DNA of 64,000 bases, from NCBI GenBank assembly GCA_032464575.1, contig JAWDKM010000002.1:434001-498000 (forward strand), given 5' to 3'. The notes under the pieces were generated by a model. It saw nothing but the letters and a program-made list of their open reading frames with translations, did no database searches and had not been told where the DNA came from. This document shows positions 26,209 through 34,639 of this stretch, piece after piece; position 1 is the stretch's first letter; each line of letters starts with the position of its first letter. The stretch comes from Pontivivens sp032464575. Its GTDB lineage: Bacteria; Pseudomonadota; Alphaproteobacteria; Rhodobacterales; Rhodobacteraceae. Both the position numbers and the translations under genes were made by a program.

Positions 26209-26236
26209 GGTATAGAGCTGGAATTTCGTTGCGCAA
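26209..26236 (-). promoter_or_regulatory. probable sigma-70 promoter of maoC-ribF
   Basis: On the minus strand, TTGCGC (complement of 26231-26236) and TATACC (complement of 26209-26214) are 16 bp apart in an AT-rich patch, about 32 nt before the MaoC start codon. Confidence 0.55.
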
Positions 26237-26367
26237 GAAAAATTCTTGAGAGGCGCCCGTGGTGAAACTCTTTTGCGACACACCAAAGCATTAACGCCAG
26301 ATGAGGCGGTATGGCATGCGTATGACATCTGGGCACCGGTGCGGTACACGAAAGGTTAACGATGGGC

Positions 26368-26392
26368 GGTCCCGGATCAGATCCGGGACGGT
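26368..26392. repeat. REP-like palindrome
   Basis: GGTCCCGGATCAGATCCGGG followed by ACGGT. A single unit of the palindrome seen at 23974, 27481, 27604, 33493 and 44355. Confidence 0.7.
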
Positions 26393-26450
26393 CGTGATGC
26401 GTGCGGAGGGCTGCGAGCCGGGAAGCTGGAGCGGATCGCGCCGGTGGGGC

Positions 26451-27349
26451 TCACTCCGCCGGGGGTAGGAGCAGCGCCTCGATCAAGGCCTGACCGTTCG
26501 CGCCGTTGGTGAGGATCACGGTGCCGTCGCCCGTCTCCCGCATGTAGCCAGCGAAGGCGCGGTACTCGTCGTTGTTCCCGCCATGTCCGACGAGGGTCAG
26601 TCCGCCGAGATCCCCGATCATCCAGCCGAGACCCCCGAGGTCGGAAACGGCGCCTCGCCGGGTGCGGGGGACTGGCGGGTGAGCATGTCGGCCGGGGCCG
26701 CAGGGGTCAGACCCTCGCCGCGGCAGACATGGGACAGGAACCCGGCACAGTCGCCCGCCGTGGTGACCAGCGAGCTAGCCGCCATGCCGCGGGCCGAGAG
26801 GCTCGTCATATCCCGGCCCTTGTCCTGCCAGTCGCGGTCGCCGCGGGAGGGCGTCACCGTCTCGGGCAACGGCAGCGCGAAGATGGAGTTGGGCATGACC
26901 GCCCCGAGCCGATCACGGAAGAGATGCTGCAGCGTCCGGCCGGTCCGATGCTCTACGAAGGCTTGGAGGAGCTGGAACCCCTCGCCGGAATAGGTGAAGG
27001 CCGCGCCCGGCTCCGCCTCGAACGGGATCGGAGCGGTGCGCGCGTGAAAATCGGTCCCTTCGTCCACCCGGTTGGGCAGGCCGGTGCGGTGGGTCAGGAT
27101 CATGCGCGGCATGATCCGAGCATAGGCCTCCGTGTCGGGGATCCTCGGGTAATCGAAGGTGGCGGCCAGCGGCGCATCGAGATCGATGGTGCCCTCGTCG
27201 GCCAGCGTCAGGACGAGGTAGGCGAAGACGGGTTTGGAGAGGGAGGCGGCCTCGAGTGCTGCCCCATCGGGCAGCGGTGCTTCGGACTGTGCGCCGAGGG
27301 TGGGCGGAAGGAGAAGGACGAGGGCTCCGGCGAGGAGAGATCGGATCAT
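26451..27349 (-). pseudogene. frameshifted serine hydrolase (beta-lactamase-like)
   Basis: From ATG 27349 a signal peptide (MIRSLLAGALVLLLPPTLGA) leads to the nucleophile motif EAASLSKPVFAYLV, YSGEGFQLLQAF (YxN-type) and RGMAASSLVTTAGD, but this frame stops at 26618. The expected C-terminus continues in another frame as LGWMIGDLGGLTLVGHGGNN, then DEYRAFAGYMRETGDGTVIL, to a stop at 26451. A single indel around 26620-26660 explains this. Only about 15 residues separate the signal peptide from SLSK, so the N-terminal domain also seems shortened. A sequencing error could explain the frameshift, but not the short N-terminus. Confidence 0.8.
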
Positions 27350-27429
27350 GGCGGTTCTCCGTCGTCGGGCACGTTGGGAGATGTGCGGCGCGCGGGTGGA
27401 GGCGGGAACGGTTGGGTACGATGCAACCG

Positions 27430-27629
27430 CTCCGGACCGGATCCGGGGCCTTTCGGGAATGGGGTGCCTTGTTGCGGGACGGTCCCGGCTCTGCGGCCGG
27501 GACGGTGGGAGAGGTGTTATGGGCTGGGTTCGATCCGGGCGCCTTTCCGCGTCGGGCGATCCCCGGGTCGAGCCCGAGGATGACCGCGGTACAGGTGGCC
27601 AAGGGTCCCGGCGCGGAGGCCGGGACGGT
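27430..27629. repeat. cluster of REP-like palindromes
   Basis: CTCCGGAC..GATCCGGGGCCTTT (27430-27453) and GGTCCCGG...CCGGGACGGT (27481-27506) repeat the composite seen near 23.9 and 33.5 kb. They are followed by GATCCCCGGGTCGAGCCC with GAGGATGACCGC (27558-27587) and another GGTCCCGG..CCGGGACGGT (27604-27629). The cluster fills the space between the broken hydrolase and the GAF gene. Confidence 0.75.
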
Positions 27630-27630
27630 G

Positions 27631-28086
27631 TCAGTCGAGGTGGCCGAAGACGTCGGCGACGACGCGTTCCAGTGCTTCCTGATCGTCGGTGTCGAAGGCG
27701 TCGGGCGTGTCGCTGTCGACGTCGAGCACCGCGATCAGGCCGGATTTGGAGAAGACAGGGACCACGATCTCCGACCGGGTGGAGCTGGCGCAGGCGATGT
27801 GGCCGGGGAAGGCGTCGACGTCCGGCACGAGCTGGGTCCGCTCCTCCCGCGCCGCAGCACCACAGACGCCGCGGGCGAAGGGGATCACGAGGCAACCGTG
27901 GCCGCCCTGATAGGGGCCGATCTTCAGAAGCTCCGGCGCCACGACACGGTAAAACCCTGTCCAGTCGAAGTGATCGAAGGCGTGATGCAGCTCGCCCGCG
28001 ACCGTCGCCATCAGGGCGACGGCGTCATCCTCCCCTTCACACAAGCTCAGGATTGCGGCATGAACGTCGCTGTATCGGGGGTGCAT
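27631..28086 (-). CDS. GAF-domain free methionine-(R)-sulfoxide reductase
   Basis: Repairs free methionine-R-sulfoxide. The 151 residues form a single GAF domain with the three family cysteines in order: HGCLVIPF, ARGVCGAAAREERTQLVPDV and FPGHIACASSTRSEIVVPV. DWTGFYRVV and LIAVLDVDSD frame the ligand pocket. The start at MHPRYSDVHAAILSL (ATG 28086) is chosen because the longer open frame upstream is low-complexity and crosses the nadC start. It is divergent from nadC, with starts 41 bp apart. Confidence 0.88.
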   Translation of the reverse strand: MHPRYSDVHAAILSLCEGEDDAVALMATVAGELHHAFDHFDWTGFYRVVAPELLKIGPYQGGHGCLVIPFARGVCGAAAREERTQLVPDVDAFPGHIACASSTRSEIVVPVFSKSGLIAVLDVDSDTPDAFDTDDQEALERVVADVFGHLD

Positions 28087-28127
28087 CCGGCGTCTCCTTT
28101 TCCCGCCACGAAGCACGAGGTCCACCG

Positions 28128-28991
28128 ATGCGCAAGCCCTACCTCCCCGTACTTCCACCGCCCCTCGTCGCCCGCGCGGTCGAGGCCGCGCTGCTGGAGG
28201 ACATGGGACTTGCCGGCGACCTGACCTCGCTCGCCACCATCGCGCCGCACATGCGCGCACGCGCCGTGATCAACGCGCGGACTGCCGGCACGATCGCGGG
28301 CCAGGAGCTCGCCCGCGCGGCCTTCCAGGCCCTGGACCGCACCTGTACCTACGAGGCTTTGGTCGAAGACGGGACCGAGGTAGAGGCCGGTACCGACCTT
28401 GCGATCATCGAGGGGCCGGCCCGCGCGATAATGAGCGCGGAGCGGGTTGCGCTCAATTACCTGATGCATCTCAGCGGCATCGCGACCCACACCGCCCGGT
28501 TCGTGGCAAAGGTCTGGGACACCGGCGCGCGGATCACCTGCACGCGCAAGACGACGCCGGGCCTGCGCGCCTTCGAGAAATACGCGGTGCGCTGCGGCGG
28601 CGGCGCCTCGCATCGTTACGGGCTGGACGACGCGGTGCTCATCAAGGACAACCACATCGCGGTCTGCGGCGGCGTGAGCGAGGCGCTGCAACATGCCTAC
28701 GACTATGTCGGCCACCTCGTCGGCGTGGAGATCGAGGTCGACACGCTCGACCAGTTCTCCGAGGCTCTGGGGGCAGGGGCACGCATCGTGCTGCTCGACA
28801 ACATGAGCCTCGACGACCTGCGCACGGCGGTGGCGATGAATACCGGCGCAGTGCTGGAGGCGTCGGGCGGCGTCGATCTCGACACGGCGAGGGCCATCGC
28901 ACAGACCGGCGTGAACTACATCTCCACCTCAAAGATCACGATGTCCGCGGGTACGCTCGACATCGGTCTGGACATCGACATCACGGAGTGA
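28128..28991 (+). CDS. nadC: nicotinate-nucleotide pyrophosphorylase (quinolinate phosphoribosyltransferase)
   Basis: Converts quinolinate and PRPP to nicotinate mononucleotide in de novo NAD synthesis. The 287 residues show EDMGLAGDLTS, NYLMHLSGIATHTARFV, CTRKTTPGLRAFEKYAVRCGGG, HRYGLDDAVLIKDNHI, VGVEIEVDTLDQ and VLLDNMS, with a C-terminal ASGGVDLDTARAIAQTGVNYIS. nadA and nadB are not adjacent. pgi begins 3 nt after its stop, so the two are probably one unit. Confidence 0.97.
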   Translation: MRKPYLPVLPPPLVARAVEAALLEDMGLAGDLTSLATIAPHMRARAVINARTAGTIAGQELARAAFQALDRTCTYEALVEDGTEVEAGTDLAIIEGPARAIMSAERVALNYLMHLSGIATHTARFVAKVWDTGARITCTRKTTPGLRAFEKYAVRCGGGASHRYGLDDAVLIKDNHIAVCGGVSEALQHAYDYVGHLVGVEIEVDTLDQFSEALGAGARIVLLDNMSLDDLRTAVAMNTGAVLEASGGVDLDTARAIAQTGVNYISTSKITMSAGTLDIGLDIDITE

Positions 28992-28994
28992 GCC

Positions 28995-30584
28995 ATGGGC
29001 TGGGACACGCTGCAGGCCGAAACGGGCCGGTCGATCGCCGAGCTCTACGACGACAACCGCTTCGCCGGATTCTCGGCGGTGTGGGAGGACATGCTCTACG
29101 ACTTCTCCCGCACGCAGATGACGGAGGCGGCGCGCGACGCGCTGCTGACCCGACTGGAAACCGCGGACTTCGCAGCCAAGCGCGACGCGATGTTCGAAGG
29201 GGCGAAGATCAACGTCACGGAAGGCCGCCGCGTGCTCCATACGGCACTTCGGCTGCCGGAGGGCGCGGAACTGGCGGTCGATGGCGAGGACATCGCGGGT
29301 CAGGTGCTGGAGAGCCGCAGGGCCTGCTTCGCCTTTGCCGAGGAGGTCCGCTCGGGCGCCTATGCGGCGGAGGCCGACGCCTTCACCGACGTGGTGAATA
29401 TCGGGATCGGAGGCTCGGATCTGGGCCCGGTGCTGGTGGCCGAGGCGCTGGGGCACCTCGCCGACGGACCGCGGATGCACTTCGTGTCGAACGTGGACGG
29501 CGCGGCGCTGGTCCGTGTCTTTGCCCAATGTGACCTCACGCGGACGCTCTTCATCATCGCGTCCAAGTCGTTCTCCACCATCGAGACGATGGAGACGGCG
29601 AAGGTCGCGCTCGCCCGGATGAAGGAGGTGGTGGCGGAGCCCGCGCGCCACTTTGCGGCACTCACCACCAAGCCGGAAAAGGCGGCGGAGCAGTTCGGCA
29701 TTCCGCCCGAGCGCTGCTTCGGCTTCGCCGACTGGGTGGGGGGCCGCTTCTCCGTCTGGTCGCCGATCGGCCTGCCGCTGATGATCGGGCTGGGGCCGGA
29801 GCGGTTCGGGGAGTTCCTCGCCGGAGCGCATGACGCGGATACGCATTTCCGCGAGGCGCCGATGGCGGAGAACCTGCCGGTCCTGATGGCCTGCGTCGGC
29901 GTCTGGCACCGCAACGCGTGCGGCTATCCCAGCCGCGTGGTGGTGCCCTATGACCAGCGGCTGTCGACGCTGCCGCAATACCTCCAGCAGCTCGATATGG
30001 AAAGCAACGGCAAGCGCGTGACGCTGGCGGGCGACGACGTGGCGACGGCGACCTCGCCGGTGGTCTGGGGCTCGGCCGGGACCAATGCGCAGCACGCCTA
30101 TTTCCAAATGCTCCACCAGACCACGACGCCGCAGCCGGTGGAGTTCATGGTGGCGGCGGAGCCCGTGGCCGAGGGGCTCGATCACCTGCAGGACATCCTG
30201 ATCTCCAACTGCCTCGCGCAATCGCAGGCCCTTGCCTTCGGCCGGTCGGAGGCGGAGGCGAAGCGGCTGATGCTCGAGGAAGGGATGGACGAGGCGAAGG
30301 CGGCGGAGCTCGCCCCCCATCGGACCTTCCCGGGCAACCGGCCCTCGACGCTCCTGATGTACCGGGAGCTGACGCCGCGCACGATGGGCCGGATCATCGC
30401 GCTGGCGGAGGCGCGTTGCTTCACCGAGGGGGTCTTCTGGGGCGTGAACAGCTTCGACCAGTGGGGTGTGGAGCTCGGCAAGGTGCTGGCGTCGGGGATG
30501 CTGCCGCACGTCCAGGGTAAGTTTTCCGACGAGATGGTGCACGAGGCGCTGTCGGGGCCGCTGGCGCATCTGCATGGGTTGTGA
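28995..30584 (+). CDS. pgi: glucose-6-phosphate isomerase
   Basis: Interconverts glucose-6-phosphate and fructose-6-phosphate. Length 529 (E. coli 549). Signatures: NIGIGGSDLGPVLVAEAL, SKSFSTIETMETAKVA, the PGI block VWGSAGTNAQHAYFQMLHQ, FPGNRPSTLL and the C-terminal NSFDQWGVELGK. ATG 28995 follows the nadC stop by 3 nt. The downstream gap to the GNAT gene (30585-30899) holds only repeats. Confidence 0.98.
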   Translation: MGWDTLQAETGRSIAELYDDNRFAGFSAVWEDMLYDFSRTQMTEAARDALLTRLETADFAAKRDAMFEGAKINVTEGRRVLHTALRLPEGAELAVDGEDIAGQVLESRRACFAFAEEVRSGAYAAEADAFTDVVNIGIGGSDLGPVLVAEALGHLADGPRMHFVSNVDGAALVRVFAQCDLTRTLFIIASKSFSTIETMETAKVALARMKEVVAEPARHFAALTTKPEKAAEQFGIPPERCFGFADWVGGRFSVWSPIGLPLMIGLGPERFGEFLAGAHDADTHFREAPMAENLPVLMACVGVWHRNACGYPSRVVVPYDQRLSTLPQYLQQLDMESNGKRVTLAGDDVATATSPVVWGSAGTNAQHAYFQMLHQTTTPQPVEFMVAAEPVAEGLDHLQDILISNCLAQSQALAFGRSEAEAKRLMLEEGMDEAKAAELAPHRTFPGNRPSTLLMYRELTPRTMGRIIALAEARCFTEGVFWGVNSFDQWGVELGKVLASGMLPHVQGKFSDEMVHEALSGPLAHLHGL

Positions 30585-30634
30585 GGTCCGGGCGTTGTGG
30601 TCGGGCCTCACCCGGCTGTCTGTCTGATCGGGGA

Positions 30635-30664
30635 GATCCTCGGGTCGAGCCCGAGGATGACCGC
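30635..30664. repeat. REP-like palindrome, second type
   Basis: GATCCTCGGGTCGAGCCCGA with GGATGACCGC: a 9-bp stem around a TCGA centre. Near-identical units lie at 27558-27587 and, with altered arms, at 36426-36454. Similar units are common between genes in alphaproteobacteria. Confidence 0.75.
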
Positions 30665-30789
30665 CCTTTCCGAGATCTGAACGAAGAATGGAGGGCAGCG
30701 CCTGACCCTGGGTGGGCGCCTCGGATCGGCTCCGTTATGCACTGCCTTCGAAAAGAAGCTGACGGCTCCACTGCTTGAGCCGTCGCAAA

Positions 30790-30845
30790 AGCGCCCTCCC
30801 GTGGGGAGGGTCGGGCGCTGCCCGGCCTGTCACCCGGGCGGGGCG
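30790..30845. repeat. dispersed hairpin element, partial copy 4
   Basis: GCGCCCTCCCGTGGGGAGGG followed by TCGGGCGCTGCCCGGC and a C/G-rich hairpin matches the right half of copy 1. The left half and core are absent. Confidence 0.6.
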
Positions 30846-30899
30846 TTGGAAGGGACGCCCAAGATCACCAAGGGATGAACTGCTTGATGGGGCGGTTTC

Positions 30900-31574
30900 C
30901 TACCGCAGCTCTTCCAGTCGCTGCTTCTGTCGCCCCTCTGCATCGAAGTTTTCCGGCGCCAGCCAGGCCTCGAATGCGTGCTGCAGGGCAGGCCACTCGC
31001 TGTCGAGCACCGAGAACCAGGCTGTGTCGCGGTTGCGGCCTTTCGTGACCAGCGCCTGCCGGTGAGTACCTTCGTAGATGAAGCCGAGACGCTCCGCCGC
31101 CCGCCTCGACGGGGCGTTTAGCGCATTGCACTTCCACTCGTAGCGGCGGTAGCCGAGGCGAAAGGCCTCGCGCATCATGAGCCACTGCATCTCCGTCGAC
31201 GGCTGCGTGCGCTGGAGCGCGGGGGAAAGGGTGATGTGACCGATCTCGATGCTGCCGGCCTCCGGGTTGATCCGCAGGTAGCTGGCGAAGCCGAGCGCCC
31301 GTCCCTCGACCCGGATCGTAAAGAAGAGCGGGTCTTCGCCCGGCGCGATCTGCTCGAGATAGGCGCGCAACTCGTCCTCCGATCCGAAGGGCCCGACAGT
31401 GAGGTAGGCCCACATGCGGTCTTCGGCACAGAACGCCTGCCACAGGCCCGCCGCGTCGCGCGCCGGATCGAGTGGCGCGAGGGTGCAGTACCGGCCGATC
31501 AGGCGCACGCGGGCGGGCCGGGGCGGCGGCGTCCAGTCGGGGACCGGCGCGCCGAGGGGCGGATCGTTGCTCAT
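30900..31574 (-). CDS. GNAT family N-acetyltransferase (RimJ/RimL type)
   Basis: 224 residues with the GNAT fold: an N-terminal strand RLIGRYCTLAPLDPARDAAGLW, FFTIRVEGRALGFASYLRI, ALQRTQPSTEMQWLMMREAF in the acetyl-CoA-binding region, and NAPSRRAAERLGFIYEGTHRQ, the RimL-type C-terminal signature. The substrate may be a ribosomal protein terminus or a small molecule; it is not determinable here. It is divergent from the YcgN gene. Confidence 0.88.
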   Translation of the reverse strand: MSNDPPLGAPVPDWTPPPRPARVRLIGRYCTLAPLDPARDAAGLWQAFCAEDRMWAYLTVGPFGSEDELRAYLEQIAPGEDPLFFTIRVEGRALGFASYLRINPEAGSIEIGHITLSPALQRTQPSTEMQWLMMREAFRLGYRRYEWKCNALNAPSRRAAERLGFIYEGTHRQALVTKGRNRDTAWFSVLDSEWPALQHAFEAWLAPENFDAEGRQKQRLEELR

Positions 31575-31667
31575 TTGCGCATCAGACGGCGCAGCAGGCC
31601 GCCCCGCAACATCGGCTTTGTGTCCCTACACGTTGTCGCGCCGCCGGGGCACTGCTAGAGCCGTTGG

Positions 31668-32111
31668 ATGACCCTGCGCCCCGACTTCTGGACCCTGCCC
31701 CTCGACCGGCTGACCAAGCCGGAATGGGAGGCGCTGTGCGACGGCTGCGGCAAGTGCTGCCTGCTGAAGCTGGAGGATGAGGAGACGGGCGAGATCGAAT
31801 GGACCTCGATCTCCTGCCGGCTCTTCGATCCGGCGACCTGCCGTTGCGGGAACTACGCGATGAGGAAGATGCTGGTGCCCGGCTGCGTGGTGCTGACGCC
31901 GGAGACCCTGCCCGAGATCGCGCACTGGATGCCCGAGACCTGCGCCTACCGCCGCCTGTCGGAGGGTGGCGCCCTGCCCGACTGGCACCCGCTGCTCACC
32001 GGCCGGGCGGAGAGCGTGGCGGAGGCCGGGCATTCCATGGGCGGGCGCGTGACCCCGGAATACGAGGTCGACGAGGACGACTGGTTCGATCATGTGACGG
32101 AGGCCCCATGA
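31668..32111 (+). CDS. YcgN/UPF0260 family cysteine-cluster protein
   Basis: 147 residues with the CxxCxxxCC-type cluster CDGCGKCCLLKLEDEETGEI, then SCRLFDPATCRCGNY and PGCVVLTP... MPETCAYR. The clustered cysteines suggest iron-sulfur or zinc binding, but no biochemical function is established for the family. The stop overlaps the threonine aldolase start (ATGA at 32108-32111), so the two are translationally coupled. Confidence 0.88.
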   Translation: MTLRPDFWTLPLDRLTKPEWEALCDGCGKCCLLKLEDEETGEIEWTSISCRLFDPATCRCGNYAMRKMLVPGCVVLTPETLPEIAHWMPETCAYRRLSEGGALPDWHPLLTGRAESVAEAGHSMGGRVTPEYEVDEDDWFDHVTEAP

Positions 32112-33160
32112 ACTTCGCATCCGACAATGCAGGCCCGGCGCATCCCGCGGTCTGGGCCGCAATGGCCGCGGCGGATCGGGGCGTGGCCGCGCCCTACGGC
32201 GCCGATCCACTGACGCAGGAGGTCGTTGGACGGCTGCGCGATCTCTTCGGAGTGCCGGACGCGGCGGTGGCGCTGGTGAGCGTCGGGACGGCGGCGAATG
32301 CGCTTGCGCTCGCGTGCCTCTGCCCGCCTTGGGGCCGGGTCCTGTGTCCCGACGTGGCGCATGTGGAATGGGACGAATGCGGCGCGCCGGAGGCCTTCAT
32401 CGGCGGCGGCAAGCTGGTGCTGGTACCGAGCCGCGGCGGCAAGATCACGCCCGAGGAGTTAAGTGCGGCGATCGCGGCGGCGCCGGACGGGGTGCATTAC
32501 GGCAAGCTGACGGCCGTCACGATCTCCAACCTCAGCGAGATGGGGCGGGCGTGGACACCGGACGAGGTCGCGGCGCTTGCGGAGACCGCGCACGGCGCGG
32601 GACTGGCGCTGCACATGGACGGGGCGCGGTTCTCGAACGCGGTGGCGGCCGTAGGTTGCACGGCGGTGGAGATGTTCGCGGCAGGGCTCGATGCGCTGTG
32701 CTTCGGCGGGACGAAGAACGGCCTGCCGGGGGTGGAGGCGGTGATCCTGCGGGACGGTGCGCTGCAGGAGGAGCTGGAGTTCCGGCGGAAGCGGGCGGGG
32801 CATCTGGTGTCCAAGCACCGGTATCTGGCGGCGCAGATGACGGCCTATCTCGACGACGATCTGTGGCTGGCGAATGCGCGGGCGGCCAATGCGGCGGCGG
32901 CGCGTCTGGCCGAGGGGCTGCGGTCGGCGGGGGTGGAGATCACCGAGCATGTCGACGGCAACCAGATCTTCGCCCGGATGCCGCGGGAGCTGCATTCGAA
33001 GCTGATGGCGGCGGGGGCGTCGTACTACCTCTGGCCGGACGCTGCTATAGAGGGTGATCCAGGGGAAATGCTCGGCTGCCGGATGGTCTGCAACTGGGCG
33101 ACGGAGGATGCCGAGATCGATGCAATTCTGGGCGCGGTGGCGACGGCGCGGGCGGCTTGA
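32108..33160 (+). CDS. ltaE: low-specificity L-threonine aldolase
   Basis: PLP enzyme splitting threonine/allothreonine to glycine and acetaldehyde. The 350 residues show FASDNAGPAHPAVWAAM, YGADPLTQEV, SVGTAANALALA, ALHMDGARFSNAV and the PLP-lysine block LCFGGTKNGL, all in family order. ATG 32108 overlaps the YcgN stop by four bases, fixing the start against a long upstream open frame. The gap to the next gene (33161-33557) holds repeats only. Confidence 0.94.
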   Translation: MNFASDNAGPAHPAVWAAMAAADRGVAAPYGADPLTQEVVGRLRDLFGVPDAAVALVSVGTAANALALACLCPPWGRVLCPDVAHVEWDECGAPEAFIGGGKLVLVPSRGGKITPEELSAAIAAAPDGVHYGKLTAVTISNLSEMGRAWTPDEVAALAETAHGAGLALHMDGARFSNAVAAVGCTAVEMFAAGLDALCFGGTKNGLPGVEAVILRDGALQEELEFRRKRAGHLVSKHRYLAAQMTAYLDDDLWLANARAANAAAARLAEGLRSAGVEITEHVDGNQIFARMPRELHSKLMAAGASYYLWPDAAIEGDPGEMLGCRMVCNWATEDAEIDAILGAVATARAA

Positions 33161-33209
33161 GGGGAGCTTAGGGTGAACGGGCGGTTTCGGCGGGGCGTTC
33201 GAAGAGCAG

Positions 33210-33417
33210 AGGGTCGCGGCCGACCTGGAGGGCGCTTGCGGGACTGTATCGATGGGTTCGCGGCCTAAAAGGATCCACGTCGTTTATTCGATGAATGACA
33301 TCACCGACGCGCCCTGCGGGGGAGGGTGAACGCCGTCGTGCTAACGCTCCGGTGGAGCGTTTGAGGCGTGAACGGGCGGAGCTGGGTGCGGGCGCGGCCC
33401 GGCGGTGCCGCCGGGCG
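33210..33417. repeat. dispersed hairpin element, copy 3
   Basis: GGCCGACCTGGAGGGCGCTT left end, AAAGGATCCACGTCGTTTAT and the CGATGAATGACATCACCGAC core align with copy 2 over their whole length. It includes the AACGCTCC-GGT-GGAGCGTT hairpin and ends in CCCGGCG-GTGC-CGCCGGG. The differences are scattered substitutions. Confidence 0.8.
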
Positions 33418-33441
33418 GAAGAGCTGTTCGATGCGACGCCG

Positions 33442-33518
33442 CTCCGGACTTGATCCGGGGCCTTTGGCTGCGGAGCGCTTCGATTTCTGAAAGGTCCCGG
33501 CGCTTCGGCCGGGACGGT
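33442..33518. repeat. REP-like composite
   Basis: CTCCGGACTTGATCCGGGGC (33442-33461) plus CTTTGG, then GGTCCCGGCGCTTCGGCCGG plus GACGGT (33493-33518). Same two-part arrangement as at 23924 and 27430, and again placed just after a hairpin element (as at 23.7-24.0 kb). Confidence 0.75.
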
Positions 33519-33557
33519 GTTTGCGAGCAACGTATCGGGTCGGGTCCTGAGATGATG

Positions 33558-34349
33558 TCAGGCGGCCAGAACACCCTTCAGGATCGTCGCGACCTCCGCG
33601 GCGTGGGTGATCGGGACCATGTGACCCGCGCCCTCCACCAGATGCGGTTCGACGCCGATGCGCTGTCCGATCAGGCGGCAGATGGCGATGGCCGAGGGGC
33701 GGGTGGCCGCACCCGCGATCAGGGTGATCGGCATCGGCAAACCTGCGATGTCGTCCAGCGTGATCTGGTGGGGCGGATGGCGCATCACGTCCTCGGCGGA
33801 GGCAGTGATGAAGGGCATCAGGCGCTCGGCGTAGCGGCGCTGACGCTCGGGCGTATCCTCCCACTTCGCGCCATTGCCCCAGAGGGCGGTGAAGAGGCGG
33901 GCGGCCTCTTCGTTGTCGCCGCCCTCGAGCGCGCCGGCATAGGTCTTCGCCGCCTCGACCTCGACCGGATAGAGCGGGTCGTTCGCGGTCTCGAGCAGGT
34001 GGAACATCATGGGCTCGATCAGCGTGAGGCTTGCCACCGCCTGCGGGCGGTCGAGGGCGGCGCGCAGCATGACGCGGCCTCCGAAGGAGTGGCCGATGAG
34101 GTGCGCGGGGCCGTCCCCGAGCAGGTCGAGCACGGCATCGGCGGCCTGCCGTTGCGGGCTGCGGGTGCGATCTGTCTGCGTGCCGCCGTGGCCGGGCAGG
34201 TCCAGCGCCTCCGCGCGCATCTCGCCAAGCTCCGCCAGCAGCGGCTTCCACGCGCCGGAATGGGCGAGGGAGCAGTGGGAAAAAAGGACCCGGGGGCCGC
34301 GCTCGCCCTGACGCAGCACCGCCGTCTCGATCTGGCCGAGGACCGTCAT
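33558..34349 (-). CDS. alpha/beta hydrolase
   Basis: 263-residue cytoplasmic hydrolase with the nucleophile elbow LIGHSFGGRVML, an oxyanion-hole region VLFSHCSLAHSGAWKPLL, LIAGAATRP for the acid strand and GAGHMVPITHA for the catalytic histidine. The substrate is unknown; it resembles carboxylesterase/haloperoxidase-type members. ATG 34349 overlaps the stop of the small lipoprotein gene (ATGA), making it third in a three-gene unit. Confidence 0.9.
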   Translation of the reverse strand: MTVLGQIETAVLRQGERGPRVLFSHCSLAHSGAWKPLLAELGEMRAEALDLPGHGGTQTDRTRSPQRQAADAVLDLLGDGPAHLIGHSFGGRVMLRAALDRPQAVASLTLIEPMMFHLLETANDPLYPVEVEAAKTYAGALEGGDNEEAARLFTALWGNGAKWEDTPERQRRYAERLMPFITASAEDVMRHPPHQITLDDIAGLPMPITLIAGAATRPSAIAICRLIGQRIGVEPHLVEGAGHMVPITHAAEVATILKGVLAA

Positions 34350-34639
34350 GCATCGAGCTCGCATAGGTCGTGGTGGTCGTCGCTCGCCTCGACCACCTGC
34401 CCGTCGCGGAAGACCACATGGGCGTAGTGGGCGTGGGCGCCGGAGCCCGCGTCGTAGAGGTAGGAACGGCATTCGACAGTCGGGTCCGCGCCACGCGCCA
34501 CCTGGGGGGTCGCTTCGCCGAGAACAGCGGTCACGTCGGCCTCGCTCATACCCGGCGAGAGGAAGGCCACGCCGCTGTCGAAGCCCCCCTGGACCGGGCC
34601 GCAGGCGGCGAGGACGAGCAGCGGAAACAGTGCCCTCAC
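34346..34639 (-). CDS. small lipoprotein, SmpA/OmlA-like fold
   Basis: 97 residues. A lipoprotein signal MRALFPLLVLAAC (Cys13) is followed by FLSPGMSEADVTAVLGEATP, a pattern typical of SmpA/OmlA-type domains (M-T-x-x-x-V-x-x-x-L-G-x-P), and YAHVVFRDGQVVEA. Probably an outer-membrane lipoprotein of unknown role. It overlaps its neighbours by four bases on both sides (ATGA), so the three genes are tightly coupled. Confidence 0.8.
   Translation of the reverse strand: MRALFPLLVLAACGPVQGGFDSGVAFLSPGMSEADVTAVLGEATPQVARGADPTVECRSYLYDAGSGAHAHYAHVVFRDGQVVEASDDHHDLCELDA

Noticed and set aside
22659..27349. Reading the two serine hydrolases as antibiotic-resistance beta-lactamases
   Set aside because: Only the general SxxK fold is visible. 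The family is mostly esterases and peptidases, and one of the two is broken.
23924..33518. Recurring palindromes as a possible CRISPR array
   Set aside because: The units are kilobases apart, with no regular spacers and no cas genes.
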